From CAYSND01 sp964642235 (GTDB taxonomy: Bacteria; Bacteroidota; Bacteroidia; Bacteroidales; UBA932), in the NCBI GenBank assembly GCA_964642235.1, contig CAZXOP010000037.1, positions 1 through 15,837 on the forward strand: DNA of 15,837 nucleotides, in the 5' to 3' direction. Under the pieces are notes generated by a model. The model was not told the origin of the DNA and ran no database searches. It saw only the letters and a list, made by a program, of their open reading frames with translations. Below, one piece after another: positions 8,017 to 13,411 of this stretch. The position numbers and the translations under genes were made by a program. How positions within the stretch are numbered: the first letter of the stretch is position 1; the number at the start of each line of letters is the position of its first letter.

Positions 8017-8322
8017 TTAATTAGTTTTTACTAATTCTATTTTCAATCCTAAGGCAGTAATAATTCTATGTAATGTTCCTATTTTAGTCTCTATCGCTCC
8101 ATTTTCCACCCGTGAGATATATGTTTTATTTGTTCCTATTTTTTCAGCCAATTCTGTCTGTGTCATCTTTTCCTCTTTTCTCGTCTGACATATTATCTGT
8201 CCAATATAATATGCATAAGCCTCTTCTCTAAATTGCTCTCTTGAAGCTGTTCCGACTTTACCATATTCTTTGTCAAGCATATCATCTATGCTTATTAAAT
8301 TTTCATTATTATTTGGTTCCAT
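8017..8322 (-). CDS. HigA-like XRE-family transcriptional regulator (orphan antitoxin-like)
   Basis: This 101-residue protein has an N-terminal extension (about 1-45) of the kind seen on HigA-type antitoxins, then a Cro/CI helix-turn-helix (TQTELAEKIGTNKTYISRVE, about 54-73) and a short C-terminal strand region ending GLKIELVK. HigA partners usually follow a RelE/HigB toxin gene in the same operon. Upstream on this strand there are only ~270 nt before the divergently oriented controller gene, and no toxin-like frame is seen there or downstream before the tRNA terminator. It is therefore either an orphan antitoxin or a free-standing regulator. It is the tRNA-proximal end of the A/T-rich accessory block. 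DNA binding is well supported; the target is unknown. Confidence 0.8.
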   Translation of the reverse strand: MEPNNNENLISIDDMLDKEYGKVGTASREQFREEAYAYYIGQIICQTRKEEKMTQTELAEKIGTNKTYISRVENGAIETKIGTLHRIITALGLKIELVKTN

Positions 8323-8348
8323 AATATTCTTTTTTTAGTTTAATACTA

Positions 8349-8380
8349 CAAAAATACATGGAGTTTACAAAGTAGGCAAC
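8349..8380 (-). promoter_or_regulatory. Promoter of the XRE regulator gene
   Basis: Read on the minus strand, GTTG (8380-8377) and TATTTTTG (8356-8349) are separated by 20 nt, close to the Bacteroidetes minus-33/minus-7 arrangement. The predicted start near 8342 gives a ~20-nt A-rich leader before the ATG at 8322. Confidence 0.6.
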
Positions 8381-8545
8381 TTTTTAATAGATTTTAGATA
8401 ATTATATTTTTGAAGAGGCATTTTATATTGCTAATATTCCTTTTTGCTGATTTACAACTTTTTTGTTAAAGATAAGAATACTTTAGGGATGAGGTTGGCT
8501 TTCGGATAGTGCCTGCTGATTTTGTCCTTTGTTCAAGAAGTGCTA

Positions 8546-8571
8546 TACTTATAGTCCGTTGTACGATAAGC
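8546..8571 (+). promoter_or_regulatory. C-box-like operator pair at the controller gene promoter
   Basis: The left half contains ACTTATAGTCCGT (8547-8559), which I recall as shared with C-boxes of the C.PvuII/C.Esp1396I type. The right half (8561-8571) is an inverted variant with ATAAG at 8566-8570. The two form an imperfect 23-bp palindrome centred on 8559, with CTTAT (8548-8552) pairing with ATAAG and 8 of 11 positions complementary. The putative minus-33 TTG (8559-8561) lies at its centre, as expected for a controller that both activates and represses its own promoter. The controller protein is encoded 24 nt downstream. Confidence 0.72.
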
Positions 8572-8589
8572 TACAAAGTTCTAATTTTG
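8559..8589 (+). promoter_or_regulatory. Promoter of the controller/nuclease operon
   Basis: TTG (8559-8561) and TAATTTTG (8582-8589) are separated by 20 nt, in line with the Bacteroidetes consensus. The minus-7 box ends 5 nt before a GTG at 8595, so transcription would begin at the start codon. The minus-33 element is embedded in the C-box-like operator, so promoter strength is probably set by the controller protein. Confidence 0.68.
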
Positions 8590-8594
8590 TATTC

Positions 8595-8816
8595 GTGAAT
8601 ATCAAAGAAAAAACAGGTAAAAGGCTCCGAGAATTGCGAACTGTAAAAGGTTTAAGTCAAGAAAAGTTTGCATTTGAATGTGAACTTGATAGAACATATA
8701 TTGCCAGTATTGAGCAGGGACGACGAAATGTGTCTATTGCAAATATTGAAAAAATTGCTAATGCTTTTGATATGTCAGTTTCAGAGTTTTTTAATTCAGA
8801 TTTATTCAGAAAATGA
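8595..8816 (+). CDS. Restriction-modification controller (C) protein, XRE family
   Basis: This is a 73-residue single-domain helix-turn-helix protein of the size typical for C proteins. It begins NIKEKTGKRLRELRTVKGLS after the initiator, contains the LSQEKFAFECELDRTYIASIE recognition region split around the turn, and ends with a short helix (IEKIANAFDMSVSEFF). I place the start at GTG 8595 because the predicted transcript begins there. An in-frame TTG at 8529 would add 22 residues, but it lies upstream of the promoter and across the operator. By family, the dimer binds C-boxes, first boosting then limiting its own operon so that methylation precedes cutting. The stop overlaps the nuclease ATG by 4 nt (ATGA), coupling translation of the two. 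Confidence 0.83.
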   Translation: MNIKEKTGKRLRELRTVKGLSQEKFAFECELDRTYIASIEQGRRNVSIANIEKIANAFDMSVSEFFNSDLFRK

Positions 8817-9385
8817 TACAATTAAATGATTTTGTTATTTTAGCTGAAACAACTAAGGGTTTGCCAATTAATTCTGTTGGCTTTGTTAAAGAGGTAAAAC
8901 AGAAAAAGGTTAAAGTATTTTTCATCGGTCAGTTGAAAGAATTCGAAGTTGAGTTGTCAAAAATTAAGTTTCTTGACGTTACAAAAACAGGTAAGCCCCA
9001 CAAGTACAAAATCTGCAATGTCTGTCATATTCTAAAAGAAGATTACAAAGATTTTGACATAAACCAAACTGACGCTTTAGGAAGGAAAACAACCCGCCCT
9101 ACATGCACCGAATGTAGAAAGCACATTGACGGGACAGCTCTAAAGCTCTCTGAAAAACGCAGAATGGAAGCCGAAAAGCCAACTATCTTTTTTGTTTGTC
9201 CGATTTGTAAAAAAGCCTCCATACCAGGTGTTACTGCCAATTTAGTCATTGACCACGACCACGATACAGGTAATGCAAGAGCGTGGATTTGTGATAGTTG
9301 CAATACTGGACTTGGAAGGTTTAAAGACAATATTAATTTTCTGAAAGAAGCAATCAAGTATTTGAAAAAGTATCAAAATAATTGA
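8813..9385 (+). CDS. HNH (endonuclease VII-like) nuclease, probable type II restriction enzyme
   Basis: The 190-residue protein starts with a ~57-residue beta-rich, SH3/KOW-like segment. Four CxxC pairs follow: Cys68/71, 98/101, 129/132 and 160/163, enough for two zinc sites. The core is a beta-beta-alpha-metal nuclease with Asp147-His148 in the DHDHDTG motif and Asn164 in CNTGLGRFK, the pattern of T4 endonuclease VII-like HNH enzymes. Length, N-terminal barrel, paired zinc sites and active-site spacing resemble what I recall of the restriction enzyme Hpy99I; this is from memory and unverified. Coupling to a C protein by an ATGA overlap, together with the adjacent methyltransferase, points to a restriction role. 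The recognition site is unknown. Its 3' end overlaps that of the methyltransferase gene by 13 nt. Confidence 0.82.
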   Translation: MIQLNDFVILAETTKGLPINSVGFVKEVKQKKVKVFFIGQLKEFEVELSKIKFLDVTKTGKPHKYKICNVCHILKEDYKDFDINQTDALGRKTTRPTCTECRKHIDGTALKLSEKRRMEAEKPTIFFVCPICKKASIPGVTANLVIDHDHDTGNARAWICDSCNTGLGRFKDNINFLKEAIKYLKKYQNN

Positions 9386-10167
9386 AGTGGCATCATGGCT
9401 AACCTTTTGATAGACAAATCTGTATATTCTTTTGAAATTTCCATTCCCAAATAATTGCGCTTGTTGAACTTTGCCATTTTGCAAGTTGTCCCTGACCCAC
9501 TCATTGGATCGAATACTAAGTCCCCTTCGTTTGTCCACGATAAAATGTGGTCCTGTGCTAATTTTTCAGGAAATATGGCGGTATGCTGAAAAGCGATTTT
9601 ATCGTTAGTAGAGCCTCCCAATCCAACTGCATAATTCCAAATATTAGTTAAAGTTTTCTCCTCTTTTAACTCTGCAACTACTTTGTTATTTACTCCATCA
9701 GCTTTTTTATTTGATACTAATTTTTCAAATCCGCTACGTGCTGTCTTGGTTTTAAGCGGATTGAAAGTAGCGACTTTTTCTTTTGAAAAAACAAACATAA
9801 ACTCGTAACAATTGGTATAAGCATTGGAACGCATAAACGGTGTGTTTTTCTTTTGATAAATCATCACGTCATGTACATTAAATCCAATATCCTGAAAATA
9901 AAGACATTGCTTGAAACTCGTTAATGTTCGGTCGCCATTTTTTATTTTATCGCCTACTACCCATACTACAACGCCTCCTTTTTTCATAACACGAAATATC
10001 TCTTTCGCAATATTCTCAAAATCAAAAAAATAGCCATTGTAATTTCGCAAGTCGTCATAAGGTGGTGAAGTCACTACTAAGTCGATACATTCGCTTGGCA
10101 ACTCACGCATACCAGCTAAACAATCAACATTATAGATATTATTTATTTCAAAACTCCCTAATTTCAT
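9373..10167 (-). CDS. Site-specific DNA methyltransferase (beta class, N4-cytosine or N6-adenine)
   Basis: This 264-residue amino-methyltransferase has the catalytic motif IV, TSPPY, at 33-37 and the S-adenosylmethionine motif I, FDPMSGSGT, at 219-227. The order IV then I defines the beta class. Between them lies a target-recognition region (about 110-195) rich in Lys and Asn. The (T/S)PPY form occurs in both N4-cytosine and N6-adenine enzymes, so the modified base cannot be fixed. It is on the opposite strand to the nuclease, with the two stop codons in a 13-nt tail overlap, and is very likely the cognate protective methylase. Its promoter has a good minus-7 box and a C-box-like sequence at the minus-33 position. 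An FSKEKVATFNP-like segment is common in this family as I recall it. Confidence 0.9.
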   Translation of the reverse strand: MKLGSFEINNIYNVDCLAGMRELPSECIDLVVTSPPYDDLRNYNGYFFDFENIAKEIFRVMKKGGVVVWVVGDKIKNGDRTLTSFKQCLYFQDIGFNVHDVMIYQKKNTPFMRSNAYTNCYEFMFVFSKEKVATFNPLKTKTARSGFEKLVSNKKADGVNNKVVAELKEEKTLTNIWNYAVGLGGSTNDKIAFQHTAIFPEKLAQDHILSWTNEGDLVFDPMSGSGTTCKMAKFNKRNYLGMEISKEYTDLSIKRLAMMPLQLF

Positions 10168-10184
10168 ACCTGTTTTATATACTA

Positions 10185-10192
10185 CAAATATA
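10185..10192 (-). promoter_or_regulatory. Minus-7 box of the methyltransferase promoter
   Basis: On the minus strand this reads TATATTTG, a full TAnnTTTG match. Transcription would start near 10178, giving an ~11-nt leader before the ATG at 10167. No TTG is found at the minus-33 position; a C-box-like sequence occupies it instead. Confidence 0.6.
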
Positions 10193-10212
10193 ATACCTTT
10201 TTCTGAATTGTT

Positions 10213-10222
10213 ACTTATAATC
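10213..10222 (+). promoter_or_regulatory. Candidate C-box-like site at the methyltransferase promoter
   Basis: ACTTATAATC matches ACTTATAGTC at 8547-8556 (the left half of the controller operator) at 9 of 10 bases. It lies 20 nt upstream of the methyltransferase minus-7 box, where a minus-33 element would sit, so bound controller could repress this promoter. It is short and A/T-rich, so chance cannot be excluded. Confidence 0.38.
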
Positions 10223-10314
10223 GTCGATCGTTTGTAAAAAACATATTATAATCTAACAAATAGTATCCACTTTTCTTAGGACATGTTAATAGTATAAATA
10301 TCCGAGTGTTTTTT

Positions 10315-10322
10315 TATCTTTG
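10315..10322 (+). promoter_or_regulatory. Minus-7 box of the FAD oxidoreductase promoter (leaderless layout)
   Basis: TATCTTTG is a full TAnnTTTG match and ends 5 nt before the ATG at 10328, so the transcript is predicted to start at or next to the start codon. No clear minus-33 element is visible at the expected spacing. Confidence 0.6.
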
Positions 10323-10327
10323 CTTAT

Positions 10328-12202
10328 ATGAAACGGAGCATAATTTTATTTTTTTTAGCTTGTTTGATGACAAGTTGCGTGCAGGAGAGTAGTGACTACA
10401 CAGATATACTTGTTGTGGGTGGGGGGACGAGTGGGGTGAGTGCAGGGATATCTGCAGCAAGAATGGGTGCCAATACGGTTATAATCGAGGAGAGTGAGTG
10501 GTTAGGGGGGATGCTGACTGCGGCAGGGGTTAGTGCAGTGGATGGAAATTATCTCCTTCCAAGTGGGTTTTGGGGTGAGTTTAGAGATTCGCTTGCGAGG
10601 CATTATGGAGGTCTCGAAGCTTTAAAAACAGGTTGGGTAAGCAATGTTCTTTTTGAGCCTTCTGTGGGGAATAAGATTCTCAAAACTATTGCTGCAAATG
10701 AGAAAAATTTAAGAATCCTATTTAAAAGCAGGCTTAAATCAATAGTAAGAGAGCGGGGGAGGTGGGTAGCAGAGGTGGAGACCTCCACAGGGGTGGTTAC
10801 TTTTCAGCCAAAAGTAGTTATTGATGCCTCTGAGCTTGGAGATGTTGCGCTGTTATGTGGTGTTAAGTATGATATAGGGATGGAGAGCCGAAAATTAACA
10901 GCCGAGGATGTCGCACCTCTTGAGTCTAATGATATTATTCAAGATATTACTTATGTCGCCATTCTAAAAGATTATGGAAAGGATGTGACCATTAATCAGC
11001 CTGAGGGGTATAATCCGAATGACTTCGCCTGCTCATGTGAAAATTCTCTCTGTAAAACCCCGACCCACAATAAAACCTTATGGTCAAAAGAGAAGATGTT
11101 GACTTATGGTAAACTCCCTAATGGTAAGTATATGATTAACTGGCCTATATCGGGGAATGATTACTTTTTGAATTTAATAGGTAAAAGCAATGAAGAGCGT
11201 AATGAGGCATTAAAAAAAGCAAAAAATCACACCCTCTGTTTCCTCTATTTTATTCAGAAAGAGTTAGGGTTTAATAATTTAGGATTAGCAGATGATGAGT
11301 TTCCCACTGAGGATCTCTTCCCATTTATTCCATATCATCGCGAATCACTCCGTATTCAGGGTTTGGTGAGGTTTACATTGAATCATATTACCGAACCTTA
11401 TACACAGAAAGAGAAACTATATAGAACCGCTATTGCCGTAGGGGATTACCCTGTGGATCATCATCATGATAAGTATCCTGAATGGGAAAAATTACCAAAT
11501 CTCTCTTTTCATCCTGTCCCCTCTTTCGGGCTTCCGTTAGGAGTTATGATTCCCAAAGAGGTAAAAGGGTTGTTGGTGGCAGAAAAATCTATCTCTGTCT
11601 CTAATATTGTAAATGGTGCAACACGTCTTCAACCGGTGGTTTTACAAATAGGTCAGGCGGCAGGTATATTGGGTGCAATTAGTGTGAAAAAGGGAATTGA
11701 ATTAGAGAAAGTCTCTGTACGGGAGGTGCAAAAAGCTCTTTTAGAGTCCGGAGGGTACCTCCTTCCTTACCTTGATGTTCCTAAAGAGAGTCCACTCTTT
11801 CTTCCTCTGCAGCGAATAGGTGTTACAGGCATTTTGCAGGGAGTAGGGAAGAATAGCGGGTGGGCTAATCAAACCTGGTTTAGGGTGGATGATAAAGTTT
11901 TATGGTCTGAGCTTGGTGGTCTTAAGGATCTCTATCCTTACATAAAGTTTTCAGATAAGGATACCGCATTAAGTATGAGTGATTTACTTGAATTAATTAA
12001 GGAGATAGGGGAGAAGGAGAGTATTCCTTCTTCTCAAGATTTAACTCTATTGGCCAATGAGATATATTCTAAATTCTCAATTCCAGATTTTGATTTTAAT
12101 CGCCCCTTATCACGTTCAGAGTCTGCTTTGTTAATAGACCAACTACTTAACCCTTTTGAAAAAGAGGTTGATATGGAAGGGCGTTATATAAATCTTTACT
12201 AA
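10328..12202 (+). CDS. FAD-dependent oxidoreductase lipoprotein (FAD_oxidored type)
   Basis: The 624-residue product begins with a basic-hydrophobic signal ending LMTSC, with Cys17 as the likely lipidated residue, so it is probably an envelope lipoprotein. Immediately after comes an FAD-binding Rossmann motif, ILVVGGGTSGVSAGISAARM (27-46), then an acidic strand end (NTVIIEES) and LGGMLTAAG, typical of the FAD_oxidored family. A second conserved block before residue 450 (SISVSNIVNGATRLQPVVLQ, then GQAAG) completes the flavin site. The C-terminal ~150 residues form a separate domain without recognised motifs. The substrate is unknown. The next gene's promoter overlaps its stop codon, so it may be only loosely linked to the polysaccharide operon. 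Family is well supported; the lipobox has Met at -3, which is unusual. Confidence 0.85.
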   Translation: MKRSIILFFLACLMTSCVQESSDYTDILVVGGGTSGVSAGISAARMGANTVIIEESEWLGGMLTAAGVSAVDGNYLLPSGFWGEFRDSLARHYGGLEALKTGWVSNVLFEPSVGNKILKTIAANEKNLRILFKSRLKSIVRERGRWVAEVETSTGVVTFQPKVVIDASELGDVALLCGVKYDIGMESRKLTAEDVAPLESNDIIQDITYVAILKDYGKDVTINQPEGYNPNDFACSCENSLCKTPTHNKTLWSKEKMLTYGKLPNGKYMINWPISGNDYFLNLIGKSNEERNEALKKAKNHTLCFLYFIQKELGFNNLGLADDEFPTEDLFPFIPYHRESLRIQGLVRFTLNHITEPYTQKEKLYRTAIAVGDYPVDHHHDKYPEWEKLPNLSFHPVPSFGLPLGVMIPKEVKGLLVAEKSISVSNIVNGATRLQPVVLQIGQAAGILGAISVKKGIELEKVSVREVQKALLESGGYLLPYLDVPKESPLFLPLQRIGVTGILQGVGKNSGWANQTWFRVDDKVLWSELGGLKDLYPYIKFSDKDTALSMSDLLELIKEIGEKESIPSSQDLTLLANEIYSKFSIPDFDFNRPLSRSESALLIDQLLNPFEKEVDMEGRYINLY

Positions 12203-12207
12203 CTTTG
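12200..12207 (+). promoter_or_regulatory. Minus-7 box upstream of the polysaccharide genes
   Basis: TAACTTTG fits TAnnTTTG and shares its first three bases with the stop codon of the oxidoreductase gene. It ends 7 nt before the glycosyltransferase ATG at 12215, again implying a near-leaderless transcript. No minus-33 element is seen, so read-through from upstream is an alternative. Confidence 0.5.
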
Positions 12208-12214
12208 TCGGCAA

Positions 12215-13411
12215 ATGAAGGTTTTAATATTATCAGACGCTCAATGTATTCATACTAAGAGATGGGTCTCTGCACTTAGTGAAAGGGGATTGGATATTGT
12301 CTTATATAGTATTAAACTCCCCATAGATGATTTTTTCGAAAAGAGAGGGATTAAAAGTTACTATTTCGACCTCTTTACTTACAAGGCAAATGGGGGATTT
12401 TTAGCCTCTATTAAAAAACACTATGAGGCGGTTAAAGACTTAAAAAGGGTGCTTAAAATAGAGAAACCGGATATTCTTCATGCTCACTATGTTACAAGTT
12501 ATTCTTTTATTGCGGCTCTTGCTAAATATAAGCCGTTTATAGTCTCTGTGTGGGGGAGCGATATTTATGATTTTCCCAAGGAGTCGGTTGTTAATAAGTT
12601 ATCTGTAAAATATATTCTGAAAAGAGCCGACTTAATTCTCTCTACAAGTCATATTATGGCTAAACAAGTGGCATTTTATTCTGATAAGGAGGTCTTGGTT
12701 ACCCCTTTTGGGGTCGATGTGGAGAGATTCAAGAGGGCCGCAGAGATTGCGTGTCAGGCACGCAATGACATTCAGGGTTCCGGGATTGCATGTCAAGCAC
12801 GCAATGACATTCAAGGGAGTGTCATTGCGGACTCCGATCCGCAATCTCAATTTATTATTGGCACCGTTAAAACTCTTGCCCCTAAATATGGAATAGACTT
12901 TTTAATAAAGGCATTTAAGATAGTCCACGATAATAACCCCTCTTTAAACATAACCTTAGAGATAGTCGGAGGAGGGCGTGATGAAGAAAAGTTAAAGAAT
13001 CTTGCAAAAAATTTAAATCTCTCTGATAAAGTTACATTTTATGGAGTTGTTGACAATGATCGTGTTCCTGAGTTTTTTAATAGATTTTCTGTATCAGTTT
13101 TCCTATCGACTTTAAATTCAGAAAGTTTCGGGGTCTCTGCTGTTGAGGCAATGGCTTGTGAGTCACCCGTAGTAGCCTCTGATGCTGATGGTTTTACAGA
13201 GGTAATAGAGGAGGGTGTTACCGGCTTTATAGTCCCTAAGTTTGATTCTGAGTCTGCAGCGAATGCCATCCAGAGGTTTATTGACGACCCTTCTCTGAGA
13301 GCGAAATTTGGTGCTGCAGGGAGGAAAAGAGTTGAAAAACTTTATAAGTGGGATGATAATGTTTCTACTATGATTTCGATTTATTCAAATATTCTAAAAG
13401 GGAAAGAATGA
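12215..13411 (+). CDS. GT4-family glycosyltransferase carrying an in-frame repeat insertion
   Basis: This 398-residue GT-B enzyme has an N-terminal acceptor domain (DILHAHYVTSYSF, SVWGSDIYDFP, STSHIMAKQV) and a C-terminal nucleotide-sugar domain. The latter shows GTVKTLAPKYGIDFLIKAF, GGGRDEEKL and the E-x7-E type motif ESFGVSAVEAMA, followed by SDADGFTEVIEEGVTGFIV. By family it is a retaining glycosyltransferase acting at the cytosolic face of the membrane on a glycan precursor. Between GVDVERFK and the first strand of the donor domain, residues ~178-212 are a foreign insert: two copies of IACQARNDIQGS plus a third divergent unit, encoded by tandem hairpin repeats. The insert lies at the interdomain linker, so the fold may tolerate it. 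It overlaps the next gene by 4 nt (ATGA). Confidence 0.9.
   Translation: MKVLILSDAQCIHTKRWVSALSERGLDIVLYSIKLPIDDFFEKRGIKSYYFDLFTYKANGGFLASIKKHYEAVKDLKRVLKIEKPDILHAHYVTSYSFIAALAKYKPFIVSVWGSDIYDFPKESVVNKLSVKYILKRADLILSTSHIMAKQVAFYSDKEVLVTPFGVDVERFKRAAEIACQARNDIQGSGIACQARNDIQGSVIADSDPQSQFIIGTVKTLAPKYGIDFLIKAFKIVHDNNPSLNITLEIVGGGRDEEKLKNLAKNLNLSDKVTFYGVVDNDRVPEFFNRFSVSVFLSTLNSESFGVSAVEAMACESPVVASDADGFTEVIEEGVTGFIVPKFDSESAANAIQRFIDDPSLRAKFGAAGRKRVEKLYKWDDNVSTMISIYSNILKGKE
12746..12845 (+). repeat. Three tandem 39-bp palindromic repeat units inside the glycosyltransferase gene
   Basis: The units start at 12746, 12785 and 12824, an exact 39-nt (13-codon) period. Each has ATTGC and GCAAT arms. Unit 1 has a perfect 8-bp stem (ATTGCGTG/CACGCAAT) with a 5-nt loop. 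Unit 2 is a variant with one stem mismatch. Unit 3 has a perfect 8-bp stem (ATTGCGGA/TCCGCAAT) with a 6-nt loop and a different core. All three are read in the same frame without stops. A second sense frame and one antisense frame also stay open across the array. ATTGC/GCAAT-armed repeats of this sort are, as I recall, dispersed in many genomes, often between genes. Confidence 0.85.

Noticed and set aside
8529..8594. TTG start giving a 95-residue controller protein
   Set aside because: It would place the start upstream of the promoter and across the C-box-like operator; the GTG at 8595 gives the usual C-protein size and lies at the predicted transcript start.
7885..10327. Attachment-site duplication of the tRNA-Met 3' end flanking the accessory block
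   Set aside because: No second copy of the tRNA 3' sequence was seen before the oxidoreductase gene, and no integrase or terminal inverted repeats were found.
12746..12845. Short array of near-identical repeats that could suggest CRISPR
   Set aside because: The units are contiguous at a 39-nt period with no unique spacers, lie inside an intact reading frame, and no cas genes are present.
12632..12850. Antisense open frame across the repeat insertion
   Set aside because: It exists because the repeat lacks stops in several frames; it lies wholly within a well-supported glycosyltransferase gene and has no recognisable protein features.
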